Below are positions 13,480-24,600 of a stretch of 64,000 nucleotides of DNA, in pieces. Both the position numbers and the translations under genes were made by a program. Position 1 is the stretch's first letter; each line of letters begins with the position of its first letter. The notes beneath the pieces were generated by a model, which saw only the letters and a list, made by a program, of their open reading frames with translations, had not been told where the DNA came from and ran no database searches. Origin of the DNA: Branchiostoma floridae (Eukaryota; Chordata; Leptocardii; Amphioxiformes; Branchiostomatidae); the NCBI RefSeq assembly GCF_000003815.2, contig NC_049981.1, positions 11,067,478-11,131,477 on the forward strand, written 5' to 3'.

Positions 13480-13610
13480 CTGCTTAGGTTGTGGAGTCCT
13501 CGATGTGGAAATTCTGAGGAGAATTTGTGGTTACTTTGGTGTTCTTTTAGGTCAGGTTTGGTGAAATCTTCTGCAAGCCGGATCGGCAGCCATCTTGGAA
13601 GGTTGGTTGT
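13480..13610 (-). other. noncoding first exon of the coiled-coil gene
   Basis: The minus strand shows a strong donor, AAGCAG then GTATGT, at 13480. The preceding exon holds an ATG within CAAGATGGCTGCC, but its frame stops after 13 codons, so it is most likely 5' untranslated with a short upstream ORF. The next downstream exon on this strand with an acceptor is the ATG exon at 10579. The transcription start is not defined; the right boundary is approximate. Confidence 0.5.
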
Positions 13611-13645
13611 TGGGCAGGTCACGTGACAGCAGGTTGCTATTGGAG
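13590..13645 (-). promoter_or_regulatory. promoter region of the coiled-coil gene
   Basis: Just upstream of the noncoding exon, reading on the minus strand, are a CCAAT box within CCAATAGCAACC (13639-13643), an E-box CACGTG (13620-13625) and a CAAGATGG element (about 13591-13598) like the YY1 site common at TATA-less promoters. No TATA box is visible. Local CG content is higher than in the flanks. Confidence 0.45.
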
Positions 13646-13649
13646 ACTG

Positions 13650-16600
13650 TACACAAGTTCGGACCGCATTTTTATCGTGTTAGCGATAAAGTAAAGAAAA
13701 TACCTCCTTAAATAACTAATACATGCAAATTGCAATATCTGTATGAAGAGTAACGTTACACTCCAGGGCAACACTACTATGAATCTACGCGCTTGTGTAT
13801 ACGCCATAACACTGATAAAGCTGATAACCACACAAAGCCCATCATGACCTGCAGCTGAAGCAAGGATCTTGCCTAGACTGATAAAAATGATCACAATTTT
13901 TATCAAAAGCGTCTCAAACCTAAAGCTATTTTTCACCCATGAAAAGGAAGATAACTACAAAGGAAACATTTTGTTGAAAATAAAAACCTCCTTGAAAATA
14001 CGTCATGTTTCCGCTGTAGAGGTTTACCTCCTTGCCAAGTTACTCGCGCGCCATAGTGGTTTGTGACAGAAGTGGAAGAAGGAAGAAGAAAGAAGAAGAA
14101 AAATATCAGGACACACGAGCAAAAATAATATGTTTTCCTTATCGGGAATGCAATATCTATCGGGGAAAACTGAATATTCCAAGATCTAGGAGAACCTGAT
14201 TCTTTGAGATTGTTTGTTAACGGGCTTCGTTGTTTATTGGCAAAGCTCATTGGAAGCTTAGTGAAGAGTGAGGATAGAGACAGAAAAACATTGCAATTGA
14301 TATGTGGATTAATATTGTAACAACTGTATCAAATCCCTTAAATTTTTTTTCTTCTAATAAAAAAGCAATCAAATTTAAAGGTGAAGCCGTACTTGGTGGC
14401 AAATTAAATTGGTGTCTGCACATCGATTTTCTGAAATTTTGTTTTAACGGACCAAATTCCGACCAAGTTTTAAAAAGTTACAAGGTTTGTTTTCTTTGTG
14501 TATGATTCTTGTGAATCTTCTTTCAAAACTGCGCTTCTCATATTTTCAGTGTATGATTCTCGGGAGTATTTCTTTAAATAAAGCCTGTACACAGAGTGTT
14601 TTTAGCGCATTGTTCTCCGTAATCTTTGAATGGACCAAGTGACGTTCTATGCCCAGTGTGTTCAATGTCTACTGTAAACCATGAATCTTTTAACTGACCT
14701 AGTGCCCAGTTTGTTTAGTGTATGATTTTCGGAAATATTTCAGCTGACCAAGAACACAATTTGTTAAGTACATTTTGTATGTGATTCCCGGGAATCTCTC
14801 AACTAACCAAGTACCCGGTGTTTTAATATAGTGTCCTAAGTATTCTAAGGAATCTTTAATTAAAAGGTTACACTGGATTTTACGATCGTTGGTGGCATCG
14901 CTGCACAGTTTTAAATTGAATTCAAGTTATCCTAAACTTTATAATCGGAATGCCATGCAAAATACACAAGTATGATTAAAAAGACAACGAAATACACAAA
15001 GAGTAGCTCCGCCGCCAATGCGCCGCAGCTTCAGTGAGATGCCCCCTGAACTGATTATCTAGTGACACTGCGTGTTTAGCGGGAATCTTCTCTCAGCGGA
15101 CTGAGAATCCAACCTAATTGTTATCTCTGATCCGCTCCCGAATGCCTACCCTTGGGAGCGGAAGAAAGCTAAACAAGGTTAGCTGGACTCCATATGCTAC
15201 GAACTGTGTACACATCTAACTTGTTTCGTGTATGGAATAACTAGTGATTACAATAAAACGCAGTTGGGATGGAGTAAAAAAAAAAATGACACAGGAGCAA
15301 AGGCCCCGTTCATGACGCAAAAATTGATACAGATGCTTCAGCATTTTAGAACCGGCCGTGAGAATCGGTCCGCCTTTCAGAAAATCACAGTTACGTTCCG
15401 CAAACATTTCTGAAACATGTTCAAACTTAATTCCATACTCACGTAGAGATTTCTGAGTTAATAAGACTCATTGTCGTCACATAGATCACTCCTTTTGAAG
15501 GGGGCCGATGTTCACGTTGGACTAAACATTTTTGAATAGCCGTGAGAATTATCAGTCCGCCTTTCTGAAAATTGCCCTATCGTTCCTCAAACGCTTCTGA
15601 AACTACTTGAAACGTAGTGTCAAGTATAGAAATGTCGTGTCGACAGGCCTGGTACTGGTCAGTCTAAAACCACACCTTTGGAGTTCACAACTGAAAAGTC
15701 CAAGGCAGTGGAATACATTGTCAAGTAAGCCGAGAGGACCCCAATGCATATGCCTTGTCCTGGTACTGGTCCGACTCGGATACATGGTGAATTTCTCTTC
15801 TGGTCCGCCGACATGCACTGAGGCGAGGGTTTGCATGGCTTTTTCCGTTAAGCGTTATGAGTCATTCAAATTCACCGTTAAGGTAGCAGAACACAGTTTT
15901 CGGCCTATGGGGATTTCTATAGTTAAGGGCCTCAAGGCGACTGGCTTTGACGCATTAAAAAATATAGTAGGGTGCACTTTTGGAATACCAAAATCGGATA
16001 TGTTTGAGTTGAAGGTACAAGCCACAAAATATTAAAAAACAAAAAAGTCCTGACGGCGTATAGTCTCCTCACTCCCTCTTTGAAATGCCCCTCTGTGGAG
16101 GTCACAGGACTGCAGCCGCGGCTTGAGAGTGGGCACTACAGGCTTGGGTGACAGACACTTTGCGGTGGCACTGACGCTACTGAGGGTACGTTTCAGTGCT
16201 TGGGAAACGTACACTATACTGGGGGTAGTACAGACACTACTGGAGTTCGGACACTACACAGGGTACGGACAAAACTGTGAGTAAAAAAAAATACAGTGGG
16301 TACAGAAACTTCTGGACGTAGTGGCAATTTAGGGGATACAGACACTACAGGGGGGTAATGGCACTAGGGACTACCTGAACATTTGTTATACCCGTCACAT
16401 TATCCACGATCTTCGGGCGTATCGATGGAAGATCGGCCATATTTAAGATCGACAGAGGGTTGTGCGTATTTTTCACCTGGAAACCGTCCCTGTCACATAT
16501 AAGCCGTAGTACCCTGTACAATTGTTGTGCAATAAAGTTATCATTATAAGCGAGGCTTGGGTGATTGCCGCAAAATCGTCGTCCGATCGATTTTCGCCAA

Positions 16601-18085
16601 ATGTGATGGGTATCAGGAATACAGACATTGACACCACTGATTCAGATACACAATGTATTTCTCTTCTTATGTCACAGCAATAATACCTTTCCATTCATTA
16701 CAAATTTGAATGGAAAACTGATTTTACAAATTCGAGGATATTAAAATATGTACATTTTTACAGCAGACAGAAAAGGCTCTCTCTTTTTACAAAAATACAT
16801 TTGTATAAATAGTCTTTAACTTGTGCTACTGATACACAATGTACACACAAAACTGTCTTATTGTGGAAAGAAAATATTTCTGTTACAAGTGCAAGACTAT
16901 CATATTTTTATCGTGGAATTCAGTGATATAACTGTAATACATTTACAGTTCTATTTTTTTTTTAAATCTGTTAGAATCATTTAAATATGAAAAATAAAAC
17001 AAGTTAAAAGACTTGATTGTCAAATGTCATAAATGTAACATGAATACAAAATGGTCCTTACTTCATCATTTGGTCATGAGTATCCGTACACATTATTCAT
17101 ATAATGGTACTGAAATCTAATCAAATTTCAAAAGTAAAAACCTTTGTCATTACCAAACATACACGTGGTTTCACAAAATATTTTGTTTTTCCTGCATATA
17201 CTATAGGAGTGTAGGTCATTCCAATGATGCCAACCTTTTCCCTACTGCCTTACCCATAACAAGGACAAACTCGGTGCCAAACGGCTACTTTAGCAGGATA
17301 ATGGTTAAAATTCAAGATAAAAGCATACACGTCTGGCAAGCTGCACACTTATCAATAGTGCACATAACACATGTACAACAGCTAGTAAGAGTTTCAATTA
17401 CCAAGGGATAGTGGGTGGTTAGAAGATGGTTGCAAAAACCTTCCAGTACAATATTGATGTTCTGAAAGTATAAACTTGGGTCCAATGGAGTTTGGTCTAA
17501 AAGCTGGTATATCCAGATGTTTCTCCAGACACTGGTGAAAGACAGCGGATGCTTTCTAAAACGTGTTTCCAAATTCTATCAAATTGCTTGAGTAACTGTT
17601 ACCTTGCAAATCTTATCACCTGTAGGTATAACCTTTATTAATGTTGCATTAAGGCCATGCCATTTCATTCTTCTGGTTCTAGGATATTTTATTTTAAATG
17701 TTGATCCTCTGATTTGTCCCTTTTTAAAATGCAACATCCATAAAATCATATTGGAATAGTTCATCCTACAAAACAGAAAAACAAATGAGCAGAGGTTTAA
17801 AAAATTGTTATACATGGACACAATAATGAGACTATAGAATCTACTTTTGTCACGTTAGTCTGGATTTTTTCACTTGTTCACCTCACTGTTTAATCTTGTG
17901 TAACTATATCTTATTTCACTAATTATCTAATGGCTTGGAACCAAATTTTGCATAGTAGATTGATGGGAAGCTTCCTCCCTCATTCAAAAGTATTTCTTCT
18001 GTGACTGCCCCTGAACTTCGCAGAAAGACGTTTATTGCTGAAATGGCTAAGCTTGAACATTTGGAAATGACATGTATATGTTGGA
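13650..18085. other. gene-poor spacer with degenerate repeats
   Basis: I find no supported exon. Degenerate direct repeats occur at 14480-14860 (recurring TGTATGATTCTCGGGAAT and GACCAAGTGCCCAG blocks), a duplicated block lies at 15346-15421 and 15538-15608 (CCGTGAGAATC, TCCGCCTTTC and TTCTGAAAC in the same order), and a loose ACAGACACTACT minisatellite spans 16205-16380. The 142-codon frame at 15607-16035 has no recognised motif and no splice or start support. Confidence 0.5.
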
Positions 18086-18093
18086 CTTGCAAC

Positions 18094-18561
18094 TAGGGCT
18101 GTGTACTAGTACGGGATAACAGACCATTACCACAGAGATTTTTGGGTTTAACATACCGACAGAGTTGTAGCCAGTGCCAGCCCTTCCGTCCTTTGAAGGA
18201 ATTTTGCAGCTGGGGACAGAAAAAAAATTTGCCCATTCCGTCCTGTGATGGACAAAAATCTATATGTAAAGTCAGTAAAGATATAAAAAACTGTCTTCTT
18301 GTGTAATTTTTCACCAAAACAGATTGGGGGGCAGAAAATTATTTCAGGCTGGCTACAACCCTGCATACCGGATAGTAAAATCAAGGAGGTTTAAAATACA
18401 ACATGGCATTTTCTGCTCTCTGTCCGTCCCAGTCCATCCCTGAGTCAGATCACCCAACAATCTTTGGGTGATTCTATCAGCAGTCGGACTGGCATCTCAG
18501 GTGATAAGGAATAAGTGTTTTATACTATCTTTTTGTTTGCAATTGTAAGTATGCAGCCCTA
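18094..18561. mobile_element. hAT-type nonautonomous element hosting a second insertion
   Basis: The left end is TAGGGCTGTGTAC and the right end GTATGCAGCCCTA, near inverted repeats. They are flanked by 8-bp repeats CTTGCAAC (18086-18093) and CTTGTAAG (18562-18569), matching at 6 of 8 positions. The TAGGGCTG terminus resembles that of the element at 32948-33383. Eight-base duplications are typical of the hAT superfamily. A smaller element (18160-18363) is inserted inside. The right end lies only 46 bases beyond the SNCAIP stop codon, so the pair sits in the predicted 3' UTR. Confidence 0.65.
18160..18363. mobile_element. nested hAT-type MITE, 204 bp
   Basis: The ends are CAGAGTTGTAGCCAG and, inverted, CAGGGTTGTAGCCAG. 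The flanks are CATACCGA on the left and CATACCGG on the right, an 8-bp target duplication with one mismatch. It is inserted within the element at 18094-18561, so it is the younger of the two. It is noncoding. Confidence 0.75.
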
Positions 18562-18607
18562 CTTGTAAGTCTACCCCTACTGGCACCATACATGTCTCTG
18601 TAGCGGT

Positions 18608-21600
18608 TCAAAAGTACATGACTTGTTCTGGTTCTAGTTCAGCTTCAGGGTGGGGTATACTGGGAGGTGGGTCCTGTCTTGTGGAGTGAGCATGTGGTTT
18701 TTCTTCTCCCTCATCTCCAGAACTTTCATACCTGAAGAAATAAACAAAAATTGTTAGAAGATAAAACTAATACCCTAAGCTAAATTTACCTTTAAATCTT
18801 TCAATCTTTGTGCATCTTGAACAATACTATATTGCTACAATGTCAGGCATATTATCAGTACATAATTAGGGTATGAGATCAAAACATCAATTCCAAGAAA
18901 ATCCTAAAAGGATGTCATGCCATGATTCTAAATGGCACTGTAATTGTCAACAAAACTTATTGCAAAACATAATGTCTATTTGATGTTGCATGTATTCACA
19001 GGGGTTCTTCAAGGTAAGGTGGTAGGCCCCAATGTTTTTTCAACATCCAAAATGTTATGCTGTAGACAGATTACATTAACAAGTTGTTATCACTGGTTTT
19101 CACAGATAAACAATAGTTTGGTAAAAAAAACACAATGACATAAAGTCACAGGGATGATCTTAAAGATTAAAAAAACTGATCTTAAAAAAGCATTGTCCTC
19201 ACCATGGTTTATTGTCCTGGTCTCCATCCACATTGTAGTAGTCGAGTGAGTTCTGTAGTGGTATAGCACCTTCCTGCTGTGAGCAAACATTTGGAAAATT
19301 TCTTAAAAGCTGAACAAGAGCAGAAGGACATATTACATCTTAACACATAGTCTATTCAAATATAATACCATAAGAGTAGTATTTGTTTGATACATGTATT
19401 CTAAGTCTTTTTCTTGAAAAAGGGTTACCTCATTTCTTATTACAAAGTCAATTTTCCAATCTGATTAAAGTAATGGTTGTCAGAAGAACAAGATTGCAAA
19501 AAGCAAAACAGCTACTAGAATATGTTGAACAAAATTATAGAAGAGATCACCTCTAAGTGCTGGGCAGGAACACCCTCAGGCTGTTCTCTCTTCCGCTGGC
19601 CATCCCCCTGCTGCAGACTGCCACGGTCATCCCCAGCTTCTCCTGACATGTCAGACATATCCTTCAGTTTCACTTCTGTCTCTGTGTAATGTACCTGTGC
19701 CTCTGTGACATGGATACTCCCCTCACTCATCTCTCCTGGTAAGACAGTTACAGAACGATCGTCTGCGTTGGACCACGAGCGCTCTGAAACGTCATCCGTG
19801 TACCTTTCCACTTCGATCTGCGAGACCGTCTCTTCGAACGTTACGCGGTGTCCGTGCTGCTTGGGTTTGGAGTTGGGATCCTTGAGAGAACTCTTGGGGC
19901 TACTTCGACTGCGAGCGTTCCCGGGGAGCGGCGAGCTGCGGGGGATGGGGGAGTCTTCCTTCTCCACGAAACCAGCGGCCTCAGAATTCAGTGCGGAATC
20001 TGAAGGCTGCAGTCTCCGGAGATAGTCCATTGGTGGTTGGTGCACGTCAATGTTCAATTCTGGCACCTCGCTTACCTCCAGCGGTGTACGGAATCCTCCA
20101 AAGTTCACGCTTGTTTCCGACGCATCCTCGTGAATTCCCTTGATGTTGTATTTCTCAAATATTCGGTGCAGGTTGTCGGTACTGTTCAACTTTTCGATCA
20201 CAGGGCCCGGTCTTTTTCCTCTAGATCTATGTGGAGGTTGGGTGTCTTTTGCTGCATTTGGGGAGTTCTTAGAACCCTCGGCAGCGTTAGAAGTCCTGGG
20301 TTTATGTTCTGAGGTTGGCGGTACTCTCTTGGGGCTATGGCCCAAACCATTACCACCATTTCTGACGGGAGTGTCACCGTCAGTGAAGGAAGACATGCTA
20401 CTAAGGCTAGAAGACGGGGAACTGTAAGGGGAATGGTTCTTTTTCCTTGTGAACTTGGATTTCACTGCTCGTGCAACCATTGTTAACGTCCTTGGTGAAT
20501 TTGGCTCTGTAGAGCTTTCAGACTCAGGCCTGTCTCTGGATTTATTTTCTTTCCTCATCACAACTCTTTCGACCACATCTCTTCTCTGTGTCTGAGATCC
20601 TTCCACTGGCTTAACCTCCTCTTTCTGCTGGAGTCTACCCAAAGGTTCTGTAGACGGTTGATCGTATTTGCGATGTAACGGTGAGCTTTCATCAGGGTCT
20701 GCCAAGAGTGGCAAATTACTTTCACTAGAGTCTGGGTCACTTGTGTTACCCACAGTCCTTTGAGTGGGGCTTCCCACAAGCCTTTGCACCCTAGGAGGAG
20801 ACTGCAGGAAGGGTGGGGTAGAAGGTCGGAGGCTGTTGACCTCTGGTTGGGAGTTGGATAACCTGCGTCCTGCCTCGGACAGTCTTTGTCTGATGAAAGA
20901 AAGTACAAACTGATTAAAAGCAAAATCGTTGACAGTTTTACTAAAAAAAAAAGCAGTAACAATACAGAAAAGAATGACGTTGTAGATATTGCTACAGAAC
21001 ATATCAGAGGTATGGATGGTAGTTCAAGAAAATTAAAATCTTTATGCACCAGGGATATCATAGAAAAATCAAGAACAAAATTGTTGAACAAAAAAAAATG
21101 TAAACGTAAGAATTAAAAGAACTTTACTAGATTTGGTATTCTACATTCATTACTCTACCTTAAATCATAAATGCTGGTTCACCTTAGTCTGTGTTAAAAT
21201 ATCCATTTTTAAAAATGAGGTATTTAGGAATATCGAGTAGGTGGACAGTAGTTTCAAATTGCAATCAATTTAAAATATTAATTGAAATTTGAAACCAACA
21301 TTCTTTGACTTGATATCCCTAAAAATCTAGGCTACCCCAAGAATAAAAGTGAACTGGTGTTACCTCATAACATCCAGAGGCTCCAGCCCCATTTTGCTGT
21401 TTCCGGCTGCAGTTCTTGTTTGTCCTGCCTGGTGGCTCTGCTGTAGCTGCTGAAACCGTGTCTGCAGATCCGCTGCTCTGTTCTGTACCCTGAGGTCCTG
21501 GGGGCTGCTGGGAGACTGGAGCTGTCGGAACTGCTGGACCAGGTCTCGGGTAAAACTTGCATAGTCCGTCAACATCTGGGGTAGAACAAGGAACAAACAT

Positions 21601-24600
21601 TGTTTCAGTATGCCGCACTTTACTTGATGTCGAGATCATCTATTGTCTAAGTCTCTACAGAATTGCTAACGCCATTAATCTTCTATTTCTTTAGAACAAC
21701 AAGAATCATATTTGCACTGCATGAAGGATTTTTTTGTCATTTTGGAAGGCAATATAAGCATTTTTCATATCTGATCAGACATTATGCAAGTAGATACTAG
21801 CAAAGTACCACTATGCTAATTGAAAATTAGCATAATGGTCCCCATTTAGTGTGGTGGCCAGAAGCCTGTGTTTCTATGTGTAGGAGGCATGTTTTAGTAC
21901 CTAGTAAAGAAACATAGCATAAAGGATGACAGAGGGAGGACAGCAACAGAGGACTACATCTGACCTTGCGAATCTCGTGGCTGCTGTCGTCAGGAAGTTG
22001 GGCGTCCATCGCTGTTCTGTTGGGGAGGAGCTTGTTGCCTAGCGACTGCTTCAGGTAGATAACCTTCATGCAACAAAATGGAGTTTCAGTCATAGACAAG
22101 AAAACTCTAACTTACAGACAACTTCCTGCATTATTAGAGCTATACTACTGCACTAGAACTTCAATAAAGGAAGCACCACATTCCTCCACCTACCTGTTCA
22201 GAGAACGTGGAGCAGGACTCCACAATGATGAGATAGTTGACACATGTCAGGTGACCGTGTCTCTCCGCCAGCATGCACGGCGTCAGCCCGTCCCTGTTCT
22301 TAGCTAACACGTCCACGCCGTACTCGACAAGCGTCTGGGGAGAGATCAAAAGATAACATCAGGTTTCTTGAACATTAGTGCCCAAGATCAACAACTTTGA
22401 AAGCATCACAACAAACGTTTAGCCTCCAAGGTAAGAGTCATGGACGTAGAAAGAACCTTGTCAAAGAAGCCATTCAGATCAGCGCCTTACAACCATGGGA
22501 CAACCATGATCTACTTGTATAACCTGACATCACAGAAACAGTGGATTGCTAATCATTGACAACGACTTGAGTTGGACAGCTGAAAGTCTGGGCAAGCCCA
22601 ATTTTGTGCTGGAAATCATATTTCAACTTGACTTTAGAAATGAAACATCACACCACAAATCTTTTTCTCATTTCAATAAGGTTCAGCCTTCTCATATCTT
22701 ACATCTTAGGATCTACTAGTATAGGGTGGCACGAGTCTCCATTTCCTTGTGCCCTAGTCTTAGCCATCATAAGAAAGGCTTACCTGTAGACATGTCAGAT
22801 GTCCATGCATGCCTGCTATGTGGGCGGGGCTGTTACCATGGTGATCCTGGATGTCCATGCCCAGATTCTGACTCCTCATGTGACTCAACAGCCATCTCAA
22901 GCAGGGCTCCTGGGAAGGGTCAAAGGTCAATTTTACACTATCTAGCTAGTGTTCAACTTCATCTTAGGCCACATTGCATCTCCACATTGACTTCAATTGT
23001 ATGGAAGATGTCCATGCACATTTTTTGTTTAAAAAAAATTTGGTTTGTGACCATACCATAAATCATACAAAGAATATGTTCTTTGGTATACAATGTTCTG
23101 TATGATTGCTAGTTGATTTCAGCCTTCCATACCACTTAGATTTTATGATGTGATGCCCAGAGGAATAAAATCAAATCCGTGTGGCCTAAGGCTGATAAAG
23201 CATCGACACAGTGGCCAGAAACAATAATCGAATACCACCTGACCGAAAATGTTTTTAAGAGCCTACTTTACCTGCCCATATCTTGCTGCTTGATGTATGA
23301 GTGGTTGTCTGTCTCCCATGAGCCTTAGTTCCCTGCCTGCTGGGGTCTCACACACAAGCCACTGTAGACACTCCAGCTGCCCATACTGTAGGGAGAAGGA
23401 ACAGTAATGAAGGTTGCAATGACCGTACAGAGAGGACATCTAGCAGTTGGCAATGGTATTGCATTTCTCTGACTACCTTGATCATACCAACATTTTTACA
23501 GACCACTAGTATCATTCAACCTAGCATTCTGTAGTTTGCAAAGTATCAAGAGGAGTCTTTTAAACAATAGACGGAGTACAGAAAGGACATCTAGCAGCTA
23601 TCAAAGGCATTACATCTGACTGAAAGCTGGCTCACACTCAAAAGTTTCAGACAAAAATGTCTGTTTTACAAAAACTGTGTACTGAAATTTTGGATGAAGA
23701 TTTGCATGAAAAACTCTGTTTTCTCCGCCACTCCATGGGCACTGCCATGATGAAGTGTAATAGGTTGGCTATATTGTACCTGCTAAATGATCTCTCAGAC
23801 AAAACAACTGACAGTGTGCAAAAACCCATTCTGTTTTATCCACCAGTTCAATAGTGTCGCTATACTGAAGACGTGTGACATGATAGGTCAGCCATCTTGG
23901 ATCCTACTGTCTAAATGATCCCTCAGACAAAATGAATGCGTACACAATCACAAGTAACATTACCTTAGCTGCCACGGCTGTTGGAGTGTCTCCGTCTTCA
24001 TTCTCCGCCAACACGAGGTCGGAACACGGCCCTCCCGCCAGCCAGTGTACGCAGGCCAGGTGTCCCCGCGCCACCACCGTGTGGAGGATGGTGTCGCCTC
24101 CTTCATCCCGCATGGCAAATGGTTTGTCCCCAATATGATATTGCTGGAGAAAACAAGATTGATTGCATGTCAGGGGACATCGTGGCAAGGAATGTTTTAG
24201 CCTATCATTTGCAAAAGAAAAACTAAAATTCTTCTACACCTACACATGTAGAACCCTTACTTTGATCCAGTTCAACAATAGTAAACTGAAGGGCTAGCCT
24301 GGCACTGGTCCAGGGAAGAACGATATAATGTATTTCATGTACAAGTTACAAAACATGATGTAGCCTCATGTCCTGAATGACTGCAATAGTTTTCCTCCAT
24401 GGGTAAAGGGGAGCAACAAGTCCTGAGAAAATCTATATGTGTTGTTATATTTCAGCCATACATGGTATGGTGAAATATATTGTATTCGTAATGTTTCTTT
24501 CTTTCTTTCTTTCTTTCTTTCTCCTGTCAAATCTTCAAAGTGATTCATCTCCGCCGTTCCTGGACCGAATGACCTGAAATTTGGCACAGGGGTAGAATGG

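Noticed and set aside
15607-16035. 142-codon plus-strand frame
   Set aside because: No recognised motif, no codon bias I can see, inside a stretch of degenerate repeats; ends among simple repeats.
19705-20427. Plus-strand frames of 91-106 codons
   Set aside because: Shadows opposite the long SNCAIP exon at 19551-20889, whose frame joins its neighbours in phase.
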